NCBI GenBank assembly: GCA_035566015.1
Contig: DATMRS010000009.1
Span: 124,001 to 188,000 of the forward strand
DNA length: 64,000 nt
Source: DATMRS01 sp035566015
GTDB taxonomy: Bacteria; Pseudomonadota; Alphaproteobacteria; Sphingomonadales; Sphingomonadaceae
Direction: 5' to 3'
Shown in pieces: positions 50,161-59,004 of this stretch. Positions within the stretch are counted from its first letter, which is position 1; the number at the start of each line of letters is the position of its first letter. Both the position numbers and the translations under genes were made by a program. The notes under the pieces were generated by a model that had not been told where the DNA came from, did not search any database, and saw only the letters and a list, made by a program, of their open reading frames with translations.

Positions 50161-50339
50161 CGGCCGGACCGGACATTGATCCCGAACTGCTCGCGGTTCT
50201 CGTCTGTCCGCTGACACGCGGGCCGCTGCGCTACGACCCCGAGGCGGGCGAACTCGTGTCCGAACAGGCCGGGCTTGCCTATCCGGTGCGCGACGGCGTT
50301 CCCGTCCTGCTCGTCGAGGAAGCGCGGCGGATCGGCTAA
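50157..50339 (+). CDS. Trm112-family protein, 60 aa
   Basis: Short YcaR/Trm112-like protein (DPELLAVLVCPLTRGPLRYD, then GLAYPVRDGVPVLLVEEA). In archaea and eukaryotes Trm112 activates methyltransferases; bacterial members are less studied. It overlaps the Lon-N gene by ATGA. Only one Cys is present where zinc-binding members have a four-Cys knuckle, so a zinc-free form is likely. Confidence 0.9.
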   Translation: MTAGPDIDPELLAVLVCPLTRGPLRYDPEAGELVSEQAGLAYPVRDGVPVLLVEEARRIG

Positions 50340-50344
50340 CCCGT

Positions 50345-53008
50345 TCAACCGCTGTTGCGCAATGCCGTCGCCACCGCGTTGATCGAAAGCTGGATGCCTT
50401 CGCGGATGCGCGGGTCCGCCTCACCGCCGCGATGCCGCTTCAGCAGTTCGATCTGGAGGTGGTTCAACGGCTCGATATAGGGCAGCCGCAACCGGATCGA
50501 ACGATCAAGCGACGGATTCTTCTCCAGCAGCCGCGTCTGCCCCGTGGCTGCCAGCAGCGCGTCATGCGTGCACTGCCAGCCTTCGACTATCCGGCCGAAG
50601 ATCGCCTCGCCCAGCGCGCGATCCTCGACCAGCGCGGCATAGTGGCGCGCGATCCCCATGTCGGACTTGGCGAGCACCATCTCCAGATTGGCGAGCGTCG
50701 CCTGGAAGAAGGGCCAGCCTCCCACCATTTCGCTGAGCAGGTCCTTGTCGGTGAACTTCGCGAGCGCCTCGCCCACGCCGTACCAGCCGGGCAGCATCAC
50801 CCGCGCCTGCGCCCAGGAGAAGACCCACGGAATCGCGCGCAGATCCTCGATCCGATCCGATTGCGTGCGGCTGGCGGGGCGTGACCCGATCTTGAGATCC
50901 GCGATCTCGGCGATCGGCGTCATCTGGCGGAAGAAGGTACGGAACCCCTTCGTCTCGTAGACCAGCGCGCGATAGACGCGAAAGGCCTCGTCCGAAATCG
51001 CCGCCATCGCCGTGGCGAAGCGCGCATAATCCCTCTCGGACAGCGACAGCGGTTCGAGGCTGGCGAGCACGGTCGCCGAGGCCATCGCCTCCAAATTGGC
51101 CGTGGCGCTTTCGCGATTGCCATATTTGGCGGCGATCACCTCGCCCTGTTCGGTAATGCGAATACGGCCGTTGACGGTGCCCGGCGGCTGCGCACGGATC
51201 GCGGCGAAGGAGGAGCCGCCACCGCGCCCCACCGCGCCGCCGCGCCCGTGGAAAAGCTGCATCGCCGCCCCCGTCTTATCGAACACAGGGGCGAGCGCGC
51301 GGCTCGCCTCATGCAGGCTCCAGACGGAGGTGAGATAACCGCCGTCCTTGTTCGAATCCGAATAGCCGACCATCACCTCCTGATGGCCGCGGGCGCCCAC
51401 GATCGCGGCGATTTCGGGCAGCGCGAACCAGCGCGTCATCACCTCGGGCGCGTTTTCAAGGTCCTCTATCGTCTCGAAGAGCGGCACGACCATGATCGCG
51501 GCCGACGGCGCCTCGTCCGTCTCGCCCGGCCGGTACAGGGCGGCCTCCTTGAGGAGGATATGCACCTCCAGCATGTCCGAGACGCTGTCGGCCTTGGAGA
51601 TGATATAGGTGGTGATCGCCTGGCATCCGTAAAGCACGTGCGCCTCCGCCGCCGTGCGGAGGATCGCCAGTTCGGACACCGTCTCATCCGAATAAGCGGC
51701 ATAGGGGATTGAGAGCAGCCGCCGGCTCGCCAGTTCGCGCCGCAGCAGGGCCACGCGCGCCTCCTCGTCGAGCGTGCGATAATCGGCCTCAACGCCGGCG
51801 ACCTTCAGCAACTCGGCGACGGTGCGTTCATGGACATCGGCATTTTGCCTCAGGTCGAGTGTGGCGAGGTGGAAGCCGAACGCCTCCACCGCCCGGATCA
51901 GCCGTTCAAGCGCGCCACCGCCGGTAGCCAGCGCCTCCGCCAGCGCGACCAGATCGGCGCGCAACGCATCAGGCGTGTTATAGGGCGCGCCTTCGATGTG
52001 GGCGGGACGCGGTGGCGCGTGGCCGACAAGCACCTTATAGGTCGCCGCCAACCGGGCATAGATGCCGGTAATCGCCCGGCGATAGGGCTCGTCGGCGCGG
52101 GCGCGGCCATAATCGCCGCTCGCCTCCGCCAGCGCCTCCACCGCCGGCGTCACCTCGGCCAGTTCGGTCGATATCGAGAGCTCGGCACCCAGCCTATGAA
52201 GCGCATCGAGATAGAAGCCGAGCACCGCCTCCGCCGCCTTCGTCAGCGCCAGGCGCAGCGAGGCGGCATCAACGTTGGGATTGCCGTCGCGATCGCCGCC
52301 GATCCAGCTCCCCGGCTTGAGGAAGCTGGGGCAGCGAGCGCCCAGCGCGCGTTCCCAGCGCACGTGCAGCGCCGGGATTACCGGCAGGAACACCTCGCGC
52401 AGATAAGACGTGGCGATCTCCACCTCGTCGGCTACGTACAGCCGCTCGCGGCGCAACGGCCGCGTCTGCCAGAGCAAGGCGATCTGGCGATAGATCGCCT
52501 CGTCCACCAGTTCGCCATCCGCCGTCTCGGTCATGTTCCTGTCGCGCAGGCGCATCAGCGCGGCGATATGGTTGCGGTGGTCGATCGTCGATTTGCGACT
52601 CACCTCGGTGGGGTGCGCGGTGAGCACCGGCGCGATCAACGCATCGTGCAGCAGCGCCGATATCGCGTCGCGGCCGATCCCCTCCGCCTCCAGCGCGGCG
52701 ATCGCATGCGCCATGTCGACGCCGGGCCCGCTGTCCATGCCCTGCCGATCCTCGGCCAGATTGGCGAGCATTGAGAAGAGCATGAAGGCGCGCACAAACG
52801 CCGCCGTGTCATCGAGCGTCAGCGCCTCCAGCCCGGCGTCGACCGCGCCGGCCTCGGCCAGGCCGCGATGGCGATCGACCGAGGAGGAGCGGACATATTC
52901 GATCCGCCGGAAGATCCGTTCGCCGCCATAAGCGCGGATCACGTCGCCCAGCACCTTGCCCAGATACCGGATATCGGGATTCTGGGCGATCGACGGAATG
53001 TCGGCCAT
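50345..53008 (-). CDS. ppc: phosphoenolpyruvate carboxylase
   Basis: Anaplerotic carboxylation of PEP to oxaloacetate. The 887-aa product carries the family motifs VLTAHPTEVSRKSTI (catalytic His), RDGNPNVDA, GYSDSNKDGGYLTSVWSLHE, LFHGRGGAVGRGGG and the C-terminal ALRNSG. The ATG at 53008 shares one base with the HNH stop (TGATG), so translation is coupled to the upstream HNH gene. Confidence 0.97.
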   Translation of the reverse strand: MADIPSIAQNPDIRYLGKVLGDVIRAYGGERIFRRIEYVRSSSVDRHRGLAEAGAVDAGLEALTLDDTAAFVRAFMLFSMLANLAEDRQGMDSGPGVDMAHAIAALEAEGIGRDAISALLHDALIAPVLTAHPTEVSRKSTIDHRNHIAALMRLRDRNMTETADGELVDEAIYRQIALLWQTRPLRRERLYVADEVEIATSYLREVFLPVIPALHVRWERALGARCPSFLKPGSWIGGDRDGNPNVDAASLRLALTKAAEAVLGFYLDALHRLGAELSISTELAEVTPAVEALAEASGDYGRARADEPYRRAITGIYARLAATYKVLVGHAPPRPAHIEGAPYNTPDALRADLVALAEALATGGGALERLIRAVEAFGFHLATLDLRQNADVHERTVAELLKVAGVEADYRTLDEEARVALLRRELASRRLLSIPYAAYSDETVSELAILRTAAEAHVLYGCQAITTYIISKADSVSDMLEVHILLKEAALYRPGETDEAPSAAIMVVPLFETIEDLENAPEVMTRWFALPEIAAIVGARGHQEVMVGYSDSNKDGGYLTSVWSLHEASRALAPVFDKTGAAMQLFHGRGGAVGRGGGSSFAAIRAQPPGTVNGRIRITEQGEVIAAKYGNRESATANLEAMASATVLASLEPLSLSERDYARFATAMAAISDEAFRVYRALVYETKGFRTFFRQMTPIAEIADLKIGSRPASRTQSDRIEDLRAIPWVFSWAQARVMLPGWYGVGEALAKFTDKDLLSEMVGGWPFFQATLANLEMVLAKSDMGIARHYAALVEDRALGEAIFGRIVEGWQCTHDALLAATGQTRLLEKNPSLDRSIRLRLPYIEPLNHLQIELLKRHRGGEADPRIREGIQLSINAVATALRNSG

Positions 53009-53574
53009 CAGGCCTCCAACTCCACGTTCCAGTAGAGCCAGTCGCGCCAGCTTTCATGGAGATAATGGGGCGGGAAGCTGCGGCCATTCTCCTGCAGATG
53101 CCAGCTCGTCGGGCGGGCGGGCTGCGTATGCAACGTCATGCCGGCTTGACGCGGGGTGCGCCCGCCTTTGCGCAGGTTACACGGTGCACAGGCCGTGGCG
53201 ACATTCTCCCATGTCGTCCGCCCACCCTGCGCGCGCGGGATGACATGATCGAAGGTCAACTCCTGATGCGCACCGCAATATTGGCAAGCGAAGCTGTCGC
53301 GCAGGAACAGGTTAAAGCGGGTAAAGGCCGGATGCTGCGACGGCTTCACATATTGGCGTAGCGCAATCACCGAGGGCAGGCGGATCGATTGCGTCGGGCT
53401 GTGCACCTCGCGCTCATAATGGTCGACGATGTCGACGCGCTCGAGGAACACCGCCTTGATTGCCGTCTGCCACGGCCAGAGGCTCAGCGGATAATAGCTG
53501 AGCGGCGTATAATCCGCGTTGAGGACCAGCGCGGGGCAACTGTCGGGATGGCGTATCAGATCGGGATGGTACAT
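53008..53574 (-). CDS. HNH endonuclease family protein
   Basis: 188-aa HNH protein with CQYCGAHQELTFDHVIPRAQGGRTTWENVATACAPCNLRKG: two CxxC zinc knuckles around the catalytic DHV and Asn. The N-terminal half (VLNADYTPLSYYPLSLWPWQTAIKAVF) is the usual partner of this common chromosomal HNH family. No phage or restriction genes are near, so it is probably a housekeeping or repair nuclease. Confidence 0.92.
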   Translation of the reverse strand: MYHPDLIRHPDSCPALVLNADYTPLSYYPLSLWPWQTAIKAVFLERVDIVDHYEREVHSPTQSIRLPSVIALRQYVKPSQHPAFTRFNLFLRDSFACQYCGAHQELTFDHVIPRAQGGRTTWENVATACAPCNLRKGGRTPRQAGMTLHTQPARPTSWHLQENGRSFPPHYLHESWRDWLYWNVELEA

Positions 53575-53775
53575 GGACGAACCGCAACCTCACCGTTTCG
53601 CTTGCCGGACACATCCGCCAAGCCGGCCCCCCGGTTCCGTCGCACCCGGAACGCGAAATGCCGATCCCGGCCGCGTCCGTCTTCACGCGCTCCCCTAAAC
53701 CATGAAGCGCGACACGGCCATGACAAAACAGCCCGCCTTGCCCGTCAAGAGGAGATTGCCGCAAAGGAAGCAGCG

Positions 53776-54636
53776 ATGAGCACCCCGGTCACCCGCTTCG
53801 CGCCGAGCCCCACCGGGCGGCTGCATCTCGGCCATGCTTATTCGGCGCTGCTCGCGCATGATCTGGGGCGCGCGGCGGGCGGGCGTTTCCTGCTGAGGAT
53901 CGAGGATATCGATCCCGGACGCACGCGCGAGGCGCACGTCGCGGGAATCGAGGAAGACCTCCGCTGGCTGGGGCTCGATTGGGACGGCCCCGTCCTGCGC
54001 CAGTCGACCCGCCTGCCGCTCTATGCCGACGCGCTGGACGAACTGCGTGCGATGGGTCTCCTCTATCCCTGCTTCTGCACTCGCGCCGAGATCGCCGCCA
54101 GCGCCGCCGCGCCGCATGGGCCAGCGACGAACCTCTATCCCGGCACCTGCCGCGCGCTTTCGCCTGCGGAACGGACGGAGCGGCAGGCCACCACGCCGCA
54201 CGCCTGGCGGCTCGACATGGCGCGCGCCGTCGCGCGGGCGGGCCCGCTAAGCTGGCACGATGTGGAGCAGGGGGAAGTGGTCGCGGCGCCCGGGCGGCTG
54301 GGCGATGTCGTCCTCGCGCGTAAGGACGCGCCGGTTTCCTATCATCTCGCGGTGACGATCGACGATGCCGCCCAAGGCGTCACCGATATCGTGCGCGGGC
54401 AGGATTTGTTCGAGGCGACGCATGTCCACCGCCTGCTCCAGGCGCTACTCGGGCTGCCGACGCCGCGCTACCACCACCACCGTCTGCTCACCGACGCCGG
54501 CGGCCGCCGCCTCGCCAAACGCGACGGCGCGCCGACGCTTGCCGCCGCGCGCGAGGCGGGCGTCGATCCCGCCGCCCTCATAAAGAGTCTGCGCGAGGGC
54601 AAGCTTTCCGTTGGCATCGGGGCCGCCAATCCCTAA
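53776..54636 (+). CDS. gluQ: glutamyl-Q tRNA(Asp) synthetase
   Basis: Truncated GluRS-like enzyme that attaches glutamate to queuosine in tRNA(Asp). The 286-aa product has RFAPSPTGRLHLGHAYSAL (HIGH), FLLRIEDIDPGR, the zinc-type Cys cluster (YPCFCTRAEI with YPGTC) and LAKRDGAPTLAAARE (KMSKS-like), and lacks the anticodon-binding domain. ATG at 53776 has GGAAG upstream. Confidence 0.93.
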   Translation: MSTPVTRFAPSPTGRLHLGHAYSALLAHDLGRAAGGRFLLRIEDIDPGRTREAHVAGIEEDLRWLGLDWDGPVLRQSTRLPLYADALDELRAMGLLYPCFCTRAEIAASAAAPHGPATNLYPGTCRALSPAERTERQATTPHAWRLDMARAVARAGPLSWHDVEQGEVVAAPGRLGDVVLARKDAPVSYHLAVTIDDAAQGVTDIVRGQDLFEATHVHRLLQALLGLPTPRYHHHRLLTDAGGRRLAKRDGAPTLAAAREAGVDPAALIKSLREGKLSVGIGAANP

Positions 54637-54873
54637 ATGGGCCCTATGCAGGTGCTTCTCATCATCCTGATCGCGCTGGCCGTGATCTGCACCGTCGTTG
54701 CCCTTATCCGCGGCATCGTCATCTTCCTGAGAACAAGCAAGGCCGATCTACTCAGCCCCGGCCGGAATATTTCCGGCGAGCGGCAGAACAAGATGATGCA
54801 GGCGCGCATCCTGTTTCAGGCGCTGGCCATCATCCTGGTCGTCTTTCTCCTTCTCCTGTCGCGGTCCGGATAA
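54637..54873 (+). CDS. small twin-transmembrane protein (possibly HIG1-like), 78 aa
   Basis: Two membrane helices (VLLIILIALAVICTVVALIRG and ILFQALAIILVVFLLLL) joined by a loop with RQNKMMQARILFQ, which resembles the Q-x-x-R-x-R-x-x-x-Q pattern of HIG1-type respiratory-chain proteins. The ATG at 54637 follows the gluQ stop directly; 54646 is an alternative. The assignment is tentative. Confidence 0.65.
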   Translation: MGPMQVLLIILIALAVICTVVALIRGIVIFLRTSKADLLSPGRNISGERQNKMMQARILFQALAIILVVFLLLLSRSG

Positions 54874-54927
54874 AGGCAAGGCAACCTTTTCGCGGTTCGG
54901 CGGTTTTGCGCGCGAGGGGGTAGCTGT

Positions 54928-56208
54928 ATGCAAGAAACGACGGCGGCGCGGGTGCCGCGGCCCGCGCCGGACGAACTGACCAGTGACTTCGGCGCCGTCC
55001 GCGCGCTGAGCGAGGCGCTTGCCGCGCCGCTTTCGGATGCCGACGCCAGCCTGCAATCGATGCCCGATGCCTCGCCCGCCAAATGGCATCTGGCGCATGT
55101 CACCTGGTTCTTCGAAACATTCGTGCTGCGCGATCATGTGCCCGGTTATCGACCTTGGGACCCGCGCTACGCCTATCTGTTCAACAGCTATTATGAGGCC
55201 GAAGGCGATCGCCACCCGCGCGCGCAACGGGGCATGCTGAGCCGCCCGGCGCTGTCCGATATCCTGATGTGGCGTCACCATGTCGACGCCGCGCTTGTCA
55301 AAGCACTGCCCCGCCTGACGCCGACGGCGCATGCACTCGTCACGCTCGGCATCCACCATGAGCAGCAGCATCAGGAACTGCTGCTCACCGACATCCTCCA
55401 CCTGTTCGCCGCCAATCCGCTCGATCCCGCGCTCTGGAACGAGCCGCGCAACAGCCCCGCCCCCGCGCCCGGCCCCTTGCGCTGGATTGCGGGGCGCGAG
55501 GGTGTGGTCGAGATCGGCCATGATGGGCAGGGCTTCGCCTTCGATTGCGAAGGGCCGCGCCACGCCGCACTGCTGGCCCACCACAGCCTCGCCGACCGGC
55601 CGATCACCAATGCCGAATGGCAGGCATTCATCGCCGACGGCGGCTACGCCGATCCTGCGCTCTGGCTGTCGGACGGCTGGGCCTGGGTGCAGCGCGAAGG
55701 CATCGAGGCGCCACTCTACTGGCGACACGACGGCGAGGGCGGCTGGCTCAGCTTCGCACTCGACGGATTGCGGCCGATCCATCCCGCGGCGCCCGTATCG
55801 CACATCAGCTATTATGAGGCCGATGCGTTCGCTCGCTGGGCAGGGGCACGGCTCCCCACCGAGGCCGAATGGGAGGATGCAGCCGTCGCCTTCGATCCGG
55901 TGGGGGGCAACCAGCTCGATCGTGCCGGTCCGGTGCGCCCCCGCGCCGCGCCCGATACGCAGGGCCTGCGCCAGATGTTCGGCGATGTGTGGGAATGGAC
56001 GGGCAGTGCCTATCTGGCCTATCCTGGCTTCCGCCCCGCGACAGGCGCTGTGGGCGAATATAATGGCAAGTTCATGTCGGGGCAGTTCGTCCTGAAGGGC
56101 GGAAGCTGCGCCACGCCGCGCGGCCATGCCCGTGCCAGCTATCGCAATTTCTTTTACCCGCATCAGCGCTGGCAGTTCACCGGCGTCCGGCTGGCGCGGG
56201 ATCAGTGA
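54928..56208 (+). CDS. egtB: ergothioneine biosynthesis protein EgtB (sulfoxide synthase)
   Basis: Non-haem iron enzyme joining a thiol (gamma-Glu-Cys or Cys) to hercynine. The 426-aa product has a DinB-type iron domain with KWHLAHVTWF (His 54/57) and IHHEQQHQELLLTD (His 144/148), and a C-terminal FGE-sulfatase domain (ARLPTEAEWEDAA, QMFGDVWEWTGSAYLAYPGF, VLKGGSCATP). It overlaps egtD as GTGA, so the two form an operon; egtE or egtC are not in the window. Confidence 0.93.
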   Translation: MQETTAARVPRPAPDELTSDFGAVRALSEALAAPLSDADASLQSMPDASPAKWHLAHVTWFFETFVLRDHVPGYRPWDPRYAYLFNSYYEAEGDRHPRAQRGMLSRPALSDILMWRHHVDAALVKALPRLTPTAHALVTLGIHHEQQHQELLLTDILHLFAANPLDPALWNEPRNSPAPAPGPLRWIAGREGVVEIGHDGQGFAFDCEGPRHAALLAHHSLADRPITNAEWQAFIADGGYADPALWLSDGWAWVQREGIEAPLYWRHDGEGGWLSFALDGLRPIHPAAPVSHISYYEADAFARWAGARLPTEAEWEDAAVAFDPVGGNQLDRAGPVRPRAAPDTQGLRQMFGDVWEWTGSAYLAYPGFRPATGAVGEYNGKFMSGQFVLKGGSCATPRGHARASYRNFFYPHQRWQFTGVRLARDQ

Positions 56209-57173
56209 CGGCGCTGCTCACTCCCGCGACGCGCGTCGATCCAGCCTTCCGCGCCGACGTACTCGCCGGCTTCGCGATGCCGAGGCGGGCGATCCCCGCG
56301 CGCTGGCTCTACGATCGCGCAGGATCGGAGCTGTTCGAGCGGATCACCGCCCTGCCCGAATATTATCCCACACGCACCGAAACCGCGCTGCTCGCCGCCC
56401 ATTGCGACGAGGTGGGCGCGATCGCCGGGCCGGGGCGGGCGGTGATCGAGTTCGGCTCGGGATCGTCCACCAAGACGCCGCATCTGCTGACCGCGATCGC
56501 GCCGGCGGCCTATATGCCGATCGATATTTCGGGCGAGTTCCTGCGCGCCTCCGCCGCCGCGCTGGCCGAGGATTTTCCCAAGCTCCGTATCGAGCCGGTG
56601 GAGGCCGATTTCACCCGCCCGATCGCGCCGCCGGCGGGGATCGCAGACCTGCCGAAGCTCGGCTTCTTCCCCGGCTCGACGATCGGCAACATGGTGCCGC
56701 GCACCGCCGTCAACCTGCTGCGCGCGATGGTCGAGACGCTGGGGATCGGATCGCTGCTGCTGATCGGAATGGACCGGCGCAAATCGCCCGACATACTCAT
56801 CCCGGCCTATGACGATGCCGAGGGCGTCACCGCCCAGTTCAACCTGAATCTGCTCCGCCGTATCAATCGCGAGCTGGACGGCGACATCGCCGTCGATGCA
56901 TTCCGCCACCGCGCGATCTGGAATGACGGGATGGCGCGGATCGAAATGCATCTGGAGGCGATCCGCGACGTTACCTTCACGATCTGCGGTCAGCTTTTCA
57001 CGATGCGCGCGGGCGACACGATCCACACCGAGAACAGCCATAAATATGGCCCGCGCGAGGCGCATCTGCTGCTCCACGCCGGCGCGTGGACGCCGATCCG
57101 CGAATGGACCGATCGCGATGGCATGTTCGCCCTCATTCTTGCAGAGGCGCAGCCACCGGGGCGCGCGCCTTGA
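56205..57173 (+). CDS. egtD: L-histidine N(alpha)-methyltransferase EgtD
   Basis: Trimethylates histidine to hercynine with SAM, the first step to ergothioneine. The 322-aa product has FERITALPEYYPTRTE, the SAM motif VIEFGSGSSTKTPHLL, FFPGSTIGNM and the C-terminal FTMRAGDTIHTENSHKYG. GTG at 56205 overlaps the egtB stop, fixing the start. Confidence 0.94.
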   Translation: MTALLTPATRVDPAFRADVLAGFAMPRRAIPARWLYDRAGSELFERITALPEYYPTRTETALLAAHCDEVGAIAGPGRAVIEFGSGSSTKTPHLLTAIAPAAYMPIDISGEFLRASAAALAEDFPKLRIEPVEADFTRPIAPPAGIADLPKLGFFPGSTIGNMVPRTAVNLLRAMVETLGIGSLLLIGMDRRKSPDILIPAYDDAEGVTAQFNLNLLRRINRELDGDIAVDAFRHRAIWNDGMARIEMHLEAIRDVTFTICGQLFTMRAGDTIHTENSHKYGPREAHLLLHAGAWTPIREWTDRDGMFALILAEAQPPGRAP

Positions 57174-57205
57174 TCCGTCACGTTTGCGCGGTAGAGGATC
57201 AGGGC

Positions 57206-58075
57206 ATGGACAGCATCGGCGTAATCGGGGCGGGGCAGATGGGCGCGGGCATCGCGCAGGTCTCCGCCGAGGCAGGCTATCGCGTCTTTCTTTCCGATCT
57301 CACGATCGAAGACGCTGCAAAGGGGAAGGCCGGCATAGGCCGCCGACTGGCCCGCGCGGTCGAGAAGGAGAAGATCACCGCCGCCGAGGCCGAAGCCACG
57401 CTCGCCCGGATCGAGCCGGTGGGCGAGGTCGCGGCGATGGCCCGCGCCGCGATCGTCATCGAGGCGGCCACCGAGCGCGAGGAGATCAAGCGGCGTATCT
57501 TCGCCGATGTCGGCGCGGTGCTGGGCGCCGACGCCATTCTCGCCACCAACACCTCCTCGATCCCGATCACGCGGCTGGCCCAGGCGTCGCCCGATCCGGC
57601 GCGCTTCATGGGCGTCCATTTCTTCAATCCGGTGCCGGTGATGGCGCTGGTCGAGCTGATCCGGGGGCTGGCCACCAGCGACGACACGGTCGCGCGGATC
57701 GAGCGTTACGCCAAGGCGCTCGGCAAGACGGCGGTGCATGCGAACGACGCGCCCGGTTTCATCGTCAATCGCATCCTCCTGCCGATGCTCAACGAGGCCT
57801 GTTTCGTGCTCGGCGAGGGCGTGGCGAGCGTCCGCGATATCGATACGGCGGTCACGCTCGGCCTCAATCACCCGATGGGGCCGCTGACTTTGGCCGATTT
57901 CATCGGGCTCGACACCTGCCTCGAAATCTGCCGCGTGCTGCACGCCGGCACCGGCGACCCGAAGTTCCGTCCCGCGCCGCTGCTCGTCAAATATGTCGAG
58001 GCGGGCTGGCTGGGGCGGAAAACGGGCCGCGGCTTCTACGACTATACGGGCGCGGAGCCCGTACCGACGCGCTGA
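57206..58075 (+). CDS. 3-hydroxyacyl-CoA (3-hydroxybutyryl-CoA) dehydrogenase
   Basis: NAD(P)-dependent dehydrogenase of 289 aa with the Rossmann motif IGVIGAGQMGAGIAQ, ATNTSSIPIT, MGVHFFNPVPVMALVE (catalytic His region), FIVNRILLPMLNEA and PLTLADFIGLDT. Length and motifs fit the single-domain PaaH/Hbd type. It begins 33 bp after egtD. Role: butanoate, fatty-acid or aromatic-acid degradation; the exact pathway is not shown. Confidence 0.92.
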   Translation: MDSIGVIGAGQMGAGIAQVSAEAGYRVFLSDLTIEDAAKGKAGIGRRLARAVEKEKITAAEAEATLARIEPVGEVAAMARAAIVIEAATEREEIKRRIFADVGAVLGADAILATNTSSIPITRLAQASPDPARFMGVHFFNPVPVMALVELIRGLATSDDTVARIERYAKALGKTAVHANDAPGFIVNRILLPMLNEACFVLGEGVASVRDIDTAVTLGLNHPMGPLTLADFIGLDTCLEICRVLHAGTGDPKFRPAPLLVKYVEAGWLGRKTGRGFYDYTGAEPVPTR

Positions 58076-58088
58076 GGAGGCCCCCCCC

Positions 58089-58850
58089 TCAGGTGGCGGA
58101 GGCGGGGCGCGCCTCAGGCACCGCTTCGCGCTGTGCGGTCGCGAACATCTTGATGCAGGCAGGTCGCGCATTGATGCGCTTGATCCAGTCGATCAGATGC
58201 GGCGTGTCCTTCTCGTTCACCAGTTCGGCAAAGCCCTTTTCCATGCCGTTGGCGATCGCGAAGTTGCAGATGTCGGCCAGCGTATAGCTGTCGCCCGCAA
58301 GCCAGGGGCTCTCGGACAGGCGCTCTTCGAGCCGGCGGACCGACACGCCGATTTTGCGCATCTCCTCATCCAGCACCTCTTTGGGGAAGCCGTTGCGTGC
58401 GTTGCGCCATTTGGTCTGTTGCTCGGGAATGGGGATGCGCTTCACGCGCTCCTCGAACTCCTCCTCGGAAATCGCGCGCGCCATCCGGCTCACCATCCGC
58501 TCCCAGCCGATCGTCGAGACGCACCAGCAGAAATATTCGTCAACCCACTTGGTCCAGATGCGCATCTGCGCGCGGCCATAGGGATCGGCGGGGCGCAGCG
58601 CAGGCGCATCGGGAAAGGCGTCTTCCAGATATTCGCAGATGACCGTCGATTCGGTGATGATCTTGCCGTCATGGTCCAGCGCCGGCACCTGACCACGCGG
58701 GTTGATCGCCTTGTACCAGTCCTCATGATGCTCGAACTTGGCAGGGTTCAGGAAGCGGCCCTCGAAATCGAGCCCCTTCTCGTGGAGGGTGAGCAGCGGC
58801 TTGAGCGAGTTCGCACCCGGCCCGAAGCTGTAGAGGGTAAGCATAAGCAT
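58089..58850 (-). CDS. LigF-type beta-etherase / glutathione S-transferase homologue
   Basis: 253-aa GST that closely resembles the lignin beta-aryl-ether cleaving enzyme LigF as I know it: TLYSFGPGANSLKPLLTLHE, NPRGQVPALDHDGKII, TESTVICEYLEDAFP, WVDEYFCWCVSTIGWERM, EEMRKIGVSVRRLEERLS and DICNFAIANGM. These enzymes cleave beta-O-4 ethers with glutathione. ATG at 58850 has GGAG upstream (58844 is possible). No ligD, ligE or ligG neighbours, so it may have another ether or glutathione substrate. Confidence 0.85.
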   Translation of the reverse strand: MLMLTLYSFGPGANSLKPLLTLHEKGLDFEGRFLNPAKFEHHEDWYKAINPRGQVPALDHDGKIITESTVICEYLEDAFPDAPALRPADPYGRAQMRIWTKWVDEYFCWCVSTIGWERMVSRMARAISEEEFEERVKRIPIPEQQTKWRNARNGFPKEVLDEEMRKIGVSVRRLEERLSESPWLAGDSYTLADICNFAIANGMEKGFAELVNEKDTPHLIDWIKRINARPACIKMFATAQREAVPEARPASAT

Positions 58851-59004
58851 ATCTCCGGCTTGTTCTGGCGATGAGTCGGCAGTCCCATGGGCCGGAAGAC
58901 GGCCCTGCGGCTCCACCGATGCGGCACTTCTTTCGTACAGCGCTGATCGCGCGAAGGCGATTCCGGCGCTTTCCCCGCTGGCCCGGCTTGGCTATGGCGC
59001 GGGC

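Noticed and set aside
53008..53574. HNH endonuclease as part of a phage, intein or restriction system
   Set aside because: It is the common stand-alone HNH family coupled to ppc, with no methyltransferase, terminase or integrase in the neighbourhood.
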